Assembly (NCBI RefSeq): GCF_000004075.3
Contig: NC_026657.2
Location: 22,848,408 to 22,912,407, forward strand
Direction of reading: 5' to 3'
Length of the DNA: 64,000 nt
DNA from: Cucumis sativus
Lineage: Eukaryota; Streptophyta; Magnoliopsida; Cucurbitales; Cucurbitaceae
Of this stretch, positions 1-11,696 are shown piece by piece. Positions within the stretch are counted from its first letter, which is position 1. Every line of letters begins with the position of its first letter. The notes beneath the pieces are model-generated. The model had not been told where the DNA came from. It did no database searches and saw only the letters and a program-made list of their open reading frames with translations. A program made the position numbers and the translations under genes.

Positions 1-1322
1 CATGTCATCAACATATAAAAGAAGGAGTACAATACCATTAGGTGTCTGGCGGGTGAACAAGGCTGAATCATGAGGGCTGGAAGTGAACCCAAGTTGAGTA
101 ATAGTGGAGCTAAAAGTTGCAAACCAGGCTCGAGGAGCCTGTTTGAGACCATAGAGAGCTCGTCGAAGAAGACATACTTTCTGATGTGGCGGAGTAGTAC
201 CAGGTGGTGGTTTCATATAGACTTCTTCAGATAGAGTTCCATTGAGAAATGCATTTTTAACATCCATTTGTAAGAGGGGCCACTGTTTTGCAGCTGCAAT
301 GGCTAAAAGACTACGAACAGACGTCATTCGAGCTACTGGAGCAAACGTTTCTTCATAATCAATGCCATATTCTTGAGAGTAACCTTTGGCTACAAGTCGT
401 GCTTTGTATCGTTCTATAGAGCCATCAGAGTGCGTTTTGATTTTAAAGATCCATTTACAGCCAATAGGTTTCTTTCCAGGAGGTAAGTCCACATACTCCC
501 AAGTATGAGTCTTTTCTAAGGCTTGAAGTTCTTCATTCATTGCTTGCTGCCATAATGGGTTAGTGCTGGCTTCCTTATACGAGGAAGGTTCAACTAAAGA
601 CATGATAGTGGAGAAACAATGGTAATCTTTAAGATGAGAGGGAATTTCTCTTACCCGTGTAGATCGTCGGATTGGTGCAGATTCAGGTTCCTCAAGAGGG
701 GCAGATGGAAGATCCGGGAGTGCAGAAATATGGTCCGATTGAGTGGGCTCAGGTATAGGTAACATGCAAGGTGTAGTGTCAGGTGTTGAGTCAAGTGAGG
801 GAAAAAGGTCAATAGAAGGATCGGTGAAGAATGGGTGAGAACTTGAAAGAGATTCATGGAATGAAGAAAGACTAGAAAACATACGATGTTCCCAAAAGGT
901 GACATGACGAGATATACGTAATCGTTGAGAGATGGGGTCCCAACAACGAAATCCTTTATGTTCAGTACCATAACCCAAGAAGCAACATAGACGTGCACGT
1001 GGTTCAAGTTTGGTATGTTCATGAGGATGTAATAATACGAAACATGCACAACCAAAAATTTTTAGATTGGAGTAAGAAGGGGAAGTACCGTATAGTCTTT
1101 CAAAGGGAGAAACATTTTTAGTGACTTTTGAAGGAAGACGATTGATGACATAGACAGAGGTGAGGGCAGCCTCGCCCCAGAATTTTTCTGGACAAGCAGC
1201 AGATAGAAGCTGAGCGCGAACAGAGTCAAGAATGTGACGATGTTTGCGTTCAGCTCTTCCATTTTGCTGAGAGGTGTGAGGACAGGAGCGTTGAATCAGA
1301 GTGCCTTGCTGGGCAAGGAAGG
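1..1322 (-). pseudogene. copia pol segment: integrase C-terminal half and reverse transcriptase N-terminal half
   Basis: Read on the minus strand with codons starting at plus positions 1, 4, 7 and so on, this stretch is open from about 1322 to the window edge. It encodes the integrase catalytic-Glu region (motif HTSQQNGRAERKH near 1250-1280), then the linker typical of copia integrase (FWGEAAL, SPFERLYG, GCACFVLLHPHEHTKLEPRA), then the RT fingers (WIFKIKTHSDG, ARLVAKGYSQ, GIDYEETFAPVARM, QMDVKNAFLNG, LYGLKQAPRAW) and finally YVDDM at 15-1. It lies in a different frame from the upstream integrase segment, so a frameshift near 1322-1330 separates them. Apparent ORFs at 651-1055 and 1062-1262 are other-frame shadows of this region. 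Confidence 0.82.
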
Positions 1323-2066
1323 AAAGAAGAGAGAGTCCTTATATTCCATCGCATTATCAGTTCGAAAGATTTTAATTTTGCTGGAGAATTGTGTGTGAAT
1401 CATATTTGCAAAATCAACATATATTTGATATAAGGAAGAGCGATGTTTAAGAAAGTAAATCCAAGTAAAACGAGAATAGTCATCAATAAATAAGACAAAG
1501 TATCGATAACCATTAACGGTAGTACAAGGAGCAGGACCCCAAATGTCAGAATGAATAAGGTCAAAAGGCTTATTACATAGAGAGGTGGAATTAGGAAATG
1601 ATAAAGCAGGTTGTTTTGCAAGTTTGCAATTTAAGCAATCAAAATGACTGAATTTTGAGACATTATTCAAATTACCAGTAGAAACTAAATTACGAAGTTT
1701 ATCAGAGGATGCATGACCTAGACGAAGGTGCCACTGATATATAGTGGTATCAGTGACTGGTGCAGAGATAGGTGGAAACTCAGGAGATTGCTGAAGATAT
1801 GTAAGCTCAAATAATCGTCCCACCTTCCGTCCCGTACCAATCACTTGCCCCGTTTGAGAATCCTGAACCTGACACCCATGAGAAGAAAAGATAACAGTTA
1901 GTCCGAGATCACAAAGTTGGCCAACAGAAGCTAGGTTGAATGTGAGTTTTGGAACATGATAGGTGTTTGACAGTTTTATGGTGGGTGTGTTAACAGTACC
2001 AACGTGAGAGATAGCATATGTATTACCATCAGCAGAGTGAATTGAATTGAGGAAGAGATTGAACAT
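1296..2066 (-). pseudogene. copia pol segment: protease C-terminus, GAG-pre-integrase and integrase core
   Basis: Reading frame of 256 codons. It begins inside the protease region (ISHVGTVNTPTIKLSNTYHV), then the GAG-pre-integrase zinc domain (WHLRLGHASSDKL ... HFDCLNCKLAKQ, an HHCC arrangement), then the integrase RNase-H-fold core with the first two catalytic Asp residues (DLIHSDIWGPAP and RTDNAMEY). The third catalytic residue (Glu) lies in the next segment after a frame break near 1325. The family cuts target DNA and joins the retrotransposon cDNA ends to it. Its apparent Met start is internal and not a biological start. Confidence 0.85.
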
Positions 2067-3162
2067 GAATAGGTGAGGATAATAATGAAATGTCAGCAGT
2101 CATATGATTGCAACAAGCTGAATCAAGGAGCCAAGATGTACCTAGAGTGACGGCAAGAGCAGTAGAGTTGGAAGAGATCACCTGTTTCAGTAAGTCATGA
2201 AGATCATTTAACTGAAAATTCTGAGGTGTGGTGATATCAGATGAGGTAGCAGCAGCAACAATAGGTGGAGAACTGTATTTAGTGGAGGACTTGGGTTTAT
2301 ATGGAGCTCCAGGAGGGCGGGGTGGGCGGGTGGGACAGTTGTCCAATATATGACCTCGTTTGTGGCAATACCTGCACTCAATAGTAGGACAATTAGCGAA
2401 CTTATGACCATGAAGTTTGCAATTTTTGCAGAAAATAGACTCATTAGCCGATCGTGAATGGGTGGTTGCAAGAGCGACATCAGAGGGCAGAGAGGAAACA
2501 ATGCCAAGGCGTTTTTCCTCAAATAAGATTTCTTGAATGGCAGCATCAAGAGTCGGCAGAGGGTTACGATGTAACAATGCAGCACGGACTGATTCATACT
2601 CTGGGCGAAGACCCATAAGAACTTTGATGAGGCGAATATGCTCCGGTTTGATTTTTGCCTGATCTAACTGAGTCCAGATTGGTTGAAGAGTTGCAAGATA
2701 CTCGTTCACAGATTGTCCTCCCTCCTGATTTAGACTAATAAGTCGAGAGTGCAATTGGTAATAGTGAGCAAGTCCAATAGACTGAAAACGTGTGGACAGA
2801 AAATCCCAGAGTTCTTTTGCCGTATCAAATGCATCATCAAATTGTGTGTGAATTGCTGGAATAGAGGTGTTACCCAACCAAGTGATGATCTGATGGTTTT
2901 TGCTATCCCAATCCTCAAGACGTTCAATGTATTTGTCGGTTTCTGCAGTCGTTTCTTGAACAGTGACTTCAGATGGGTCTGTATCAATATTTTCAGTGGT
3001 GTCCATCGGAGGAGTAGGTTTGACTGGTTTAGTGATATCTCCAGTAGCGATACACCATAACTTTCGTCCTATCAAAAAACTCCTCATTTGGTGGGCCCAA
3101 GTAATATAATTAGTTCCATCGAGAATGGTGCTAATGGGACGAGCAATTTCATGTTTCTCCAT
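2029..3162 (-). CDS. copia gag polyprotein with start of aspartic protease
   Basis: Open frame of 377 codons. The N-terminus (MEKHEIARPISTILDGTNYITWAHQM) is typical of the retrotransposon Gag domain of copia elements; the middle has the conserved LWDFLSTRFQ and GGQSVNEYLATLQPIW blocks. Two CCHC zinc knuckles follow (CKNCKLHGHKFANC and CRYCHKRGHILDNC, both CX2CX4HX4C), which bind genomic RNA. Near the end is a protease active-site block, WLLDSACCNHMT. The frame ends shortly after, while the neighbouring frame carries on the polyprotein, so a one-base indel at about 2045-2060 has probably broken the join. The start at 3162 is the first ATG after the leader and fits the family. Confidence 0.85.
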   Translation of the reverse strand: MEKHEIARPISTILDGTNYITWAHQMRSFLIGRKLWCIATGDITKPVKPTPPMDTTENIDTDPSEVTVQETTAETDKYIERLEDWDSKNHQIITWLGNTSIPAIHTQFDDAFDTAKELWDFLSTRFQSIGLAHYYQLHSRLISLNQEGGQSVNEYLATLQPIWTQLDQAKIKPEHIRLIKVLMGLRPEYESVRAALLHRNPLPTLDAAIQEILFEEKRLGIVSSLPSDVALATTHSRSANESIFCKNCKLHGHKFANCPTIECRYCHKRGHILDNCPTRPPRPPGAPYKPKSSTKYSSPPIVAAATSSDITTPQNFQLNDLHDLLKQVISSNSTALAVTLGTSWLLDSACCNHMTADISLLSSPIHVQSLPQFNSLC

Positions 3163-3988
3163 CTAAAGATAATTAACTGTTGCTGGTTCACAGAATATTG
3201 GTTGTTGACGAAGATTTGCTGCTGGTTCGTCGTTATTTCTTTAGATCTGGGGTTCGAGACTGGAGTTCGCGGATGGGATTTCACTGGAACTCTGTTACTT
3301 CACGGCAGTGGGTTACCAACAGGTAAGTGTCTTCACGACAGGATGTCTTCAGATCTGATGTGAATGAAGACAAAACTTGGATCGGATCTGCGAACTGACT
3401 CGGATGAAAACGGATGTGAATCAAAACTAAGAGTGAATCGGAGCTGAGAGTGAATCGGATGAGATCGTAGTTGATTATCAGACGAAATTGGAGCTGGGTT
3501 CGTCGGACTTGGGTTATCGGACGGGGATGAACGCGTCTGATCTGATTATCGGACGAAATCGGAGTTGCGAACTGATGCAGGCGAAGGCGAGGCTGACGCG
3601 CAATCGTCTGGGTTCGTCTGATCTGCAGGAGACCTACGCGTGGATTTTTGGACGGAGGCGATCGCGTCAGATCTGATTTACAGGCAGATCAATGGCGAAT
3701 GTAATTTATTGACTTCACGGCAGATCTGGCGTTCGCGGCTGGGTTGCGGTATTGACTTCACGGCAGGATGTTGCAGCAAGAAGATTGACCAATGGGAGAT
3801 CTGGCGTTCGCGGTTGGGTTACGGTGTTGACTTCACGGCAGGAGGTTGCAGCAGGAAGATTGACCGAGGGGAGATCTGGAGTTCGCGGCTGGGTTGCGGT
3901 GTTGACGAAGATTTGCTGCTGTGTGAGCTTCACGGTAGAGTTTTTCCGGCGGCGACGACGGCGGCGAGTACAGTAAATCTAGAGTTTT
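3163..3988 (-). other. copia untranslated leader, GC-richer than surroundings
   Basis: About 830 bp separate the primer site from the gag start. The stretch is noticeably richer in G and C than the rest of the window, with many CG dinucleotides and repeated GGATC/GATCTG and TTCGCGG words. It holds the 75-bp tandem repeat listed separately. I see no coding function; small ORFs here on both strands are by-products of the repeat. Confidence 0.6.
3722..3905 (-). repeat. 75-bp tandem repeat in the copia leader, about 2.5 copies
   Basis: The word AGATCTGG(C/A)GTTCGCGG recurs at 3722, 3797 and 3872, a constant period of 75 bp. Copies differ at only a few positions. The third copy is partial and breaks off after about 35 bp into GACGAAGATTTGC. 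It lies about 85 bp from the primer binding site. Confidence 0.85.
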
Positions 3989-4001
3989 GGCTCTGATACC
4001 A
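3989..4001 (-). other. primer binding site (initiator tRNA-Met)
   Basis: On the minus strand this reads TGGTATCAGAGCC, the standard plant copia primer site complementary to the 3' end of initiator tRNA-Met. It directly abuts the proposed LTR edge at 4002. Confidence 0.88.
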
Positions 4002-4207
4002 TGATGAGTATTATGGGAATTTGCTAGATCTTATTGATTTGTTATGTAAAATAAAGAATACAATGGTACATATACACTTAATTGGATAACCTATAAGGAA
4101 AGGATCAAAATATTCTAATTACAATAATGTATTCCTAGATTATTGCTAAATGACCTTAATTACGATGATAGATTATTGCTAAATGTCCTTAATTACGGTG
4201 ATACCCA
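4002..4207 (-). repeat. 5' LTR of the first copia element (outer end inferred)
   Basis: The inner edge is set by the primer site: the plus strand reads TGATGAGTATTATGG from 4002. The outer edge is less certain; CA at 4206-4207 would give a 206-bp LTR with TG...CA ends. A 33-bp direct duplication (AGATTATTGCTAAATG and following) starts at 4137 and 4170. The second LTR lies outside the window, so the length cannot be confirmed. Confidence 0.55.
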
Positions 4208-7200
4208 GAAATGATCAAATGCGGCACAAGTAATTGCTTGAGAACTCTTGAAAATTGATTATGTCATAGCCGGCTTCCTTGATCATTCCCAAATCTCGAC
4301 CAAAACCCAAGTAAACCCTTACTGTGTGTGGGAAAGAAGAACATTTCAGCACATTTTCCTCAGAAAAAAAGGACCCACTATTAATCAAATCAAAACTCTA
4401 TATTTTAAACTAATGAATGGATTTGCTGCTGAAAAACGCCAAAAATATAACGCAATTGAACCAAGGGCAAAATCAATTGGTTTCCAATTGAATAATATTT
4501 GTCTGAAAGAGAAAAGAAAATGTTGAAGGATTAGCTTATCACTTTCGGCGAAGCTTGTCAGCACATATGTCCCTCTCTTGAGTGTGAATACGTTGTCGTC
4601 TCACCAAACTAACACCAAAATTCAGTCTCTATGCATGTCTGTCTCCCATCGCCCATTGTTCATTTCCCTCGCTTTCGCTTCTCTTTTTGGCTCTTCATTT
4701 CACCTTTTGAGATCGAGATCATAATGATCCAAAACGTCCAACAATGTCGTTGTTCTTCCTCCTCGCTTGGTGGATCGTGCGAATCACTGATGAAAAATCG
4801 GATCAATAAAGTGAAAACACTGTTTGATCAACAATCGTTGTTCTGCCGGTGTATTCAATTATTAAGCTTTTTGATAAGATGGCCGTCACTTTTTCTTCTG
4901 GGACAATGGCTTTTATCTTCTTGATGTAATCTGTGATGTAAGCGATAGCACAGACTAGGTTTTTTTTCTTTAAAAATTAATTTTCCAAATTTGATCCTCA
5001 TAATTTTGCTTTCAAATAGTTGAAAAATCAAAGGTTGATCATAGTTGTGTCGTGTCTAAACACTGTCTTGAAAGCAAAATTCGAGCGACCTAGATGCTAA
5101 ATCGCTTATCCCGATTGCTCCCTAAGGTTAACACAACCTTTTTAACTCATAAATGCACTAGCCGTAGTTAAAAATGGAATCAAAAGGAAAATGATTGTTT
5201 AGAGGAATTAGAAGAAAATCTAGAGTTTTTGGAAAGAAGAATAAATTAAAACAAACTTTAATATATATAGAAAGAACAATTATAATCATTCTCAACAATA
5301 CAAACCAATCAAATCTTAACTAAGAAATCGACACCATAATTTAACATCAACTTAGATACGATTATTTTGATAGCTCTAAACAATTATTATATTTATTTTG
5401 GATCAAACTAAGAGAAATGGAATAACAAATTGAAGAAACAAAGAAGAAGGAAAAGAAGCACACACTTAAGCATGCCACAATGTTTTTAATTTGCATGTCA
5501 TAAATATGTCTACCAATATTTTATAGCCTTTTGAAATTCCAAAGAAACTAAACAAAGAATGATGAATATGACTATATAAAAAAAAGCTTAAAACAAATAA
5601 CTTATAAATAATTTGGACACGTGACTAAAAACAATTTTGTAAAAATTAATAAAAAATGGTTCAACTTCCATTTTCAATTCTAAAGTGGACTTAATTATCT
5701 TTAAAAAAAATGTTAAAATTATTTATAGATTTGATAAAATATAAACTACTATTTGTGTCATACTATATACTAATAAATAGTTTATTCCTAATAATTACAT
5801 GACTAAACAATTACTTCAACTTTATTTTTTAAATATCTTCATTTTATTTATTGTTGAATGGATTTGAAAAAAAAATAATCTATTTTAATTTGTACATTCC
5901 GTTTTTAAGTATAGAGTTTAAAGATGTGTTATTTGAGTAGAGAAATAAAAAATGAAAAGAAATGGAGGGATTTGAATGTGCCTGAAGAGTGAAGGTTGTG
6001 TATAGTATAATGGATCTTCCATTTGAATGAATACCTATTTTGATAAATCAAACACACATCTTCAAAACTTAAAATAGTTTAACTCACACAATTACTTCTC
6101 TCAATCTTACCCACAAATTATAAAGTAAAATTTATTGTGTCATCAAATGATGGATTTTGAACCCTCAATTTGATAGATTTTAAAAACATTATACCATTTC
6201 TTGCAACGTGTATTCATAACAACCCTTAGTGCACCACTTTGATTCCTTGGGAAGACAAAAAAGACAATAATCCTTTTGGAGGAAATTAATGAGAGTGGTT
6301 CAAGGAATTTGCATCCATCCAAAAATGGGATAATAATAACTAATGATATCCATATGCAGATATTTCATTGCTTTATTATATATTACTTTTATTATTATTC
6401 AAGTAATCAATTAATAAATATTTTTAAATAAAATTCTAAATATTAACTTCTCCTAACCTGGCCTTATTTATGTAGTCTATCACTTTACACCTTCAAACAT
6501 ACTCTTATACTAATTTTTGTTACTTTTTCCAATTTTTCAACTTCTTTTTTGTTTGGTAAATTACCATTTATGAAAAATGATAATGTCGTCAACTTCACCC
6601 CATTTTATAAATTACAAAAGTAGCAAATTTAAAAACATATGACCTTTCGATAATAGTTCGATAGCCATCTGATATCGTTAATTATTTGTGAAATTTAAAA
6701 GGGTGTTAATGGACTTTTTCTTCTAATTTCAATTTTCTTTTTTTTTCTTTTTCTAATTTTTATCTTCTTCAAACTCAGCCACACCCCAAATATTCCTTTC
6801 TTTTTTGTTGCTTTTGCTCAATCAATTCTTCCACTTCTCATCAACGGCATTGTTTCTCCTGCTAATTCTTTCTTATTTTCCTCTTTCCCAAACTCTCACC
6901 GTTCTAGTTTGAAGTTATGACAACATAATTATTAAAAAAAGATAATGAAATTAAGAAAAAAATGATAATTTATAAGAAATAGTTGAAAATTTTGGCAAAT
7001 AGCAAAAATTACAATTACCTAACATTTGGAAATGTTTGAATAATTTTTTTGAAAACATGAAAAAAATATTAAATAAAATTTGAGAAGATTTGAAACATTG
7101 TAGAATCTCGTTCTGCCTACTGAGATGCATCCGTAAAATTAAAACAATCTATAAGTTGAATTTTTTTTAATATTTTAGGAAATCTCGGTGGTTGATTTTG

Positions 7201-9117
7201 TACAAGATTGACCAAGAAAAACAGTTTTACGAATTAAAAACAATATGGTACTTTTGAAAATAAAAACAAAAAATGTACTACTTTTATCAAATTTTAGTAA
7301 AATATTTTATTTTGCACTTTGTAGAGAAATATAGAATCAACATGGAGATTTTATATATACATATAAGTAGACGTGGTATATTTAAAGCGTGGCGTTGATT
7401 TGAGTAATTTTGACAGTATGATGCTAATCGACAATCAACTTGGAGATAAAACATCTCTTACCAAAGAAATGAGAATTACAATTGAAGTTTACATCGACAT
7501 AACTCAAATAATATAAAATCAAATATGATGAGCATCAACCATTTATCATATCTATTTAGTTCTTAAACTTTTCAAAAGTGTGTAACCCATTCTTGAACTT
7601 TTAAGTTTTGTCTAATAAGTTTTTGTTTGAGTTTGGTGGGTTAGGTTCTCTAAAGTATTCTACTTTTTTTAAAAGTTAATCGATATATTAGATTCAATTT
7701 TGAATATCTTTTCTTACAAAAAGATGCAAATTTTGATATTTTGTTTAATAATTGGTAGACGATATGTCTAAATTCGTGTCAAATAAATTATCGAATAACA
7801 CACCAAGCACTAGTCTTCTTAGTGGTAAGTTCAAGTAGAACTTAGAGAACATTGATTCCTAAAAAAAAAAACTAATCAAAAGGGGATTTTGAAGTTGATT
7901 TCAATTGTCAGAAAGTAAATTGTAAAGAAAGAGGTAATTAAAGAAATCCTATGTCAAAAGAGTCTACACTACAACAAAAAAAAAAATCAGGATCAAAATT
8001 GTCTAAAGATGTATACAAAATGATCTCTTGACGCATAAATACATGTTCGTATAGGAGTCGGACGTAATGAATAGGGAGATCCTGTATTTCTTTTTATAAA
8101 GAAATTAAATACCTTCCATTATACATCCATTTAAGATTTGATCTGCCATATAAACAAAAATAGTAAACAACTCATTATTTAAAATATAACAAATAAAGGA
8201 ATGATTTCAAGCAAACACAGTGAGGAAAGAGAAGTGATATACCTCTAAACCTAATCTGTAATTTATAACAAATAAACAACAATACCAAAAACAGGGAAAT
8301 AATTTTAAAAATTTGTAAGAATAATAAAAAAAAAAGAGGTGAAAATGTACTTGCTAGACAAGAGGTATATAGACGGGTGAAAAAGGGATACATGCAACAC
8401 CTCAGTTGAGAAGGTTCATTTTAAGAAAGAATACACATAAAGGTCTAACAAAAACATCAATATGTAATCTAACACAACTTTTTAACCAACATAAATATGT
8501 GGTGGAAAGACGGTAGGTTCTCAATAACCCTCTCATAACCCACAATTGGATGCAACATCTACTTTCATTACAAACCATGTCATGTCCTCTGGTTCTGAAA
8601 TGGAAATCAACAAAATGGTTTTGAGCTCAAAACAATTTTTTAACAGTCCGTATAATTATTTAAGGTATCTCCAACACCATTTAATTAATTTCCTTTTCAA
8701 GAACTAAACTTCAAAACACAAACACTCTTGTGTGTATATAAACAAAGAGAAAAATACTTTTTTTTTGTTTCTATAGTTTGAATATAGTTTTCATTTAGTC
8801 TTTATATTTTCAAACGTTCCACATGCTTATCTAATTTGTTATTCTCGAAGTGTTTTTAATAATTAATCTCAAATTACTACAAAATAAGATTATTAAACAT
8901 CATATACTAGTTGTTGAAAGTGATCGTTGGAGCTTTGGTCACCATAGTCATTAGGGTTAGTTTACCGAAGTAGTCAACGTCAAAATAGGGAGTCGATGGT
9001 GGTCTTTGTTGGAATTGGCCATCAAAGTTATTGATCATATAGGATGGGTGTAAAAAAAGTTGGACATCGGAGTTAGTCGATCATAGTGGTCTTCATCAAA
9101 TTTAGGCATCTGAAGCA
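4208..9117. other. AT-rich intergenic region, no gene seen
   Basis: Mostly low-complexity AT-rich DNA. Small ORFs at 4248-4526 and 4631-4924 show no recognisable domain and no supporting splice or promoter context. A CACTA-like terminus near 7967 and a short degenerate repeat near 8900-9117 are described separately. Confidence 0.6.
7967..8060 (+). repeat. possible left end of a CACTA-like element
   Basis: CACTACAACAAAAA starts at 7967, and the 16-mer TCTCTTGACGCATAAA follows at 8024-8039. The same 16-mer occurs inverted at 19187-19202 beside a much clearer CACTA terminus. No partner end or 3-bp target duplication was found, so this may be a solitary fragment. Confidence 0.35.
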
Positions 9118-9538
9118 AGGAAAGAAAAGAAAATTAGGAAAAGAAAGGGGAAATAGAGAAATGTAATTACCTTTTTTTTTTTCTTCTTCCTCTACGTTTT
9201 CTCTCTCTTTCAAACCCTAATGAAAATTATTGGTGGCTTTGTTGAGTAGATTTATTACAGTAGAATGAAGAATGGAGAGTAGAGAAGAGATGCAACACAG
9301 TTTTTTACGTGGTTTGGCAAATAGAAGCCTACATCCACGAGGAAGGATCTCTTTTTCTTATTGAATATGAGTTACAAAATCACTCTTTTTCTCTCTCTCT
9401 CTTTTACATGGAAGTATGAATATGTCCAAAAGTGAGCTTTTGATAGAGAACACCTTTGTATATTTATAGGTGTTTTACATTAGCAAAGTTATTAAAAAAA
9501 TGTAAAAATAAATGTGTTGGAATTCATTTGTTTTAACA
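9118..9538 (-). repeat. 3' LTR of second copia element, outer end truncated
   Basis: Matches 13839-14241 almost throughout. The inner end is complete (plus strand ...TTTTAACA at 9538) and abuts a polypurine tract. The outer 144 bp or so present in the other LTR (13695-13838) are absent, and homology stops at about 9118. The LTR carries a CTCT-rich stretch and a TATTTATAGG motif. Confidence 0.85.
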
Positions 9539-9550
9539 ATCTCCACCTGA
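9539..9550 (-). other. polypurine tract of second copia element
   Basis: On the minus strand this reads CAGGTGGAGAT immediately before the LTR start TGTTAAAACA. Position and purine content fit the plus-strand primer of copia elements. Confidence 0.7.
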
Positions 9551-9854
9551 ATCCAACTTAAGAAAACTTTTAGATCCTTCCACTTAATCTTTGTCTTCTG
9601 ATCTATCCTTTTTCAGGTAGGTCGAAACCTATCAGTTCGAAGCACTTCTGAAGCTTCAATGTTGAGACCGACTTAGTGAGCATATCAGCGGCGTTCTCAG
9701 AGGTATGAACTTTCAATACTTGAATTTCTCCAGCTTCAATTTTCTCTCGTATGAAGTGATATTTTATGTCTATGTGCTTTGTTCGGCTGTGGTATTGAGG
9801 ATTTTTGGATAGGCGAATGGCACTTTGGTTGTCATAAAAGATTTTAACAATCGA

Positions 9855-10511
9855 CTATTTGATTCCAAAGTCCCTCATCAATCCTTTAAGCCATAATCTC
9901 TCTTTTACACCTTCTGATAGTGCAATATATTCTGCTTCGGTAGTTGAGAGAGCAACAATGGATTGTAGGATTGCTTTCCAACTTATTAGATTACGACCGT
10001 AGAGAAAAACGTAACCGGTTAGGCTTCTCCTTTTATCACTGTCACCAGCAAAGTCTGAGTCTACATATCCTATTAGTTCTAGTTCTATTTCAGTGGTCCT
10101 TTGGTAGTTCAATCTAGCATTCTTTGACCAAATTAAGTATCTGATTATCCATTTAGTAGCTTCCCAGTGTCTTCTTCCAGAATTAGCCATATATTTGCTG
10201 ACTAGGCTTGCTGAATAGGATAGATCAGGTCTTGTAGAGATCATTAGGTACATTAAACTTCCCACTGCTTGACTGTAAGGAACATTTTTCATTTGTAGCT
10301 TGTGTTCTATATCAGTTTCACTAGGGGAATTGACAGCTGATAGCTTAAAATGATGAGCAATAGGGAGAGTAACTGGTCTAGCATTAGTGAGGTTGAATCT
10401 TCTTATCACTTTTTCACAGTAGGATGTTTGGTTTATGCTCAGTGTAGATTGGTCCCTATCTCTAATGATGTCTATACCTAGGATCTTCTTAGATTCCCTT
10501 AAGTCTTTCAT
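9855..10511 (-). pseudogene. copia reverse transcriptase C-terminus and RNase H
   Basis: Open frame of 218 codons. It starts in RT just past the catalytic motif (FDMKDLRESKKILGIDIIRD) and runs through the conserved VPYSQAVGSLMYLMISTRPDL block into RNase H, with the catalytic DSDFAGDSDKRRSLTGYVF block, ALSTTEAEYIAL and the C-terminal WLKGLMRDFG. A stop codon at the upstream edge (SK then stop, then FDMKDL) separates it from the rest of RT. Degrades the RNA strand of the RNA-DNA hybrid in a working element. Confidence 0.85.
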
Positions 10512-11065
10512 GTCAAATTATTTACTTAAAAGATTTTTTACATGTACCAGGTCTTCTTTAGAGCTTCCTGCAAGGAGCATATCATCCACATTGAGTAGCA
10601 AGTAGACCTTGTCTTTGTAGGTTGTTGTGTTTATATATAAACACACATATCATAGGAACTTTTTTGAAAACCTAAACTAGTAATGAAATCATCAAATCTT
10701 CTATACCAACATCTAGGAGATTGTTTTAACCCATATATAGACTTCTTTAGTAAATAATAGAGGTCTTCCTTACCTTGAACCTCATAACCCTTAGGTTGAA
10801 CCATATAGATTGTCTCTTCTAGATAGTCATGGAGAAAAGTTGTTTTTACATCAAGTTGATCCAGTTCTAGGTTGTTTTGAGCAACTAGGGATAGGAGAAG
10901 TCTAATAGAGGTTTGTTTAACTACAGGGGAGAAGATTTCAGAATAGTCAATACCTTCTCTTTGAGTGAAACCCTTTGCTACCAGCCTTGCCTTGTACCTT
11001 GGTTGCGAGTTTTTAGTAATTCCTTCTTTGAGTTTGAAAATCCACTTAGATGCTATTGGTTGCAT
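10512..11065 (-). pseudogene. copia reverse transcriptase, broken, NVDD in place of YVDD
   Basis: The long open part (10631-11065) has the RT fingers and palm blocks [51 protein letters not shown] and [17 protein letters not shown]. After a break near 10631 the next frame reads LLLNVDDML at 10578-10592, so the Tyr of the usual YVDD catalytic motif is Asn here. Both catalytic Asp codons remain. Another frame break lies near 11046-11065 where the linker ORF ends. Confidence 0.8.
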
Positions 11066-11696
11066 CCTTTAGTAGAGAAGCTAGTGTCCAAGTATCATTC
11101 ACATTTAGTGAATTTATTTCTTCATTCATAGCTTCAATCCACTGTCTTGCATTGCTACTGTTCACAGCTTCATCAAAGGAACTTGGTTCTGAATCATTAG
11201 GAACTACAGTAGCATTCAAAACAAAACTTATGTAATTAGATTCAGCATACCTGGCTGGAGGGACAATTATCCTTCTTTGTCTGTCTCTTGCTAGGGAATA
11301 TTGGCTCAAGTCAGGTTGTTCTTCAAGCATTTCATCTTGTTCTTCACTTAAGTTCTCCACTTGTTCTTGTTCAATAGCTGTAGGTTCCTCAGTAGGTTGA
11401 ACACTTTTTCCTGTATTCTCCACCTCAATCTGAGTAGTATAGGATTGTGTGTCATCAAAGTTCCCTTCAGTGCTGCTTTTACCTTGCATAAACATTTTTT
11501 ATTCTCTAAAAAGAACATCCCTACTGATTATAAACCTCTTGTTAGTAGGATGCCACAACTTGAAACCCTTTACCCCTTCTGTGAAACCAATAAACATACA
11601 CTTAGCAGCCCTGACCTTTAGTTTCCCTTTATTTTGGTGAGCATACCCTACACATCCGAACACTTTAAGGTCACTTAGACTTGGTGGGTGTTTGGA
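11046..11696 (-). pseudogene. copia integrase C-terminal/linker region
   Basis: Continues from the integrase segment with SDLKVFGCVGYAHQNKGKLK and CMFIGF blocks, reaches an in-frame stop just before 11495, then an acidic linker (EQVENLSEEQDEMLEEQPDLS) and the conserved EPSSFDEAVNS...WIEAMNEEI block that precedes RT in copia elements. The 149-codon ORF at 11046-11495 is the downstream part only. Confidence 0.75.

Larger units (their letters stand above)
1..4207 (-). mobile_element. Ty1/copia LTR retrotransposon, partial (3' part outside window)
   Basis: Reading on the minus strand from 4207 downward the order is LTR, tRNA-Met primer site, long leader with tandem repeats, gag with two zinc knuckles, protease, GAG-pre-integrase, integrase core and the start of reverse transcriptase. 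This is the Ty1/copia order (integrase before reverse transcriptase). The window begins inside the RT YVDDM motif, so the rest of RT, RNase H and the 3' LTR lie outside. At least two frame breaks, near 2045-2060 and near 1325, separate segments normally translated as one polyprotein, so this copy is probably defective. Confidence 0.9.

Noticed and set aside
651-1262. Two minus-strand ORFs of 134 and 66 codons
   Set aside because: They are out-of-frame shadows of the copia integrase/RT segment, which is open in another frame.
3488-3996. Overlapping small ORFs on both strands
   Set aside because: They come from the CG-rich 75-bp tandem repeat in the copia leader; the protein repeats mirror the DNA repeats.
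4631-4924. Plus-strand 97-codon ORF in a slightly richer stretch
   Set aside because: No recognised domain and no splice or promoter context; left as intergenic.
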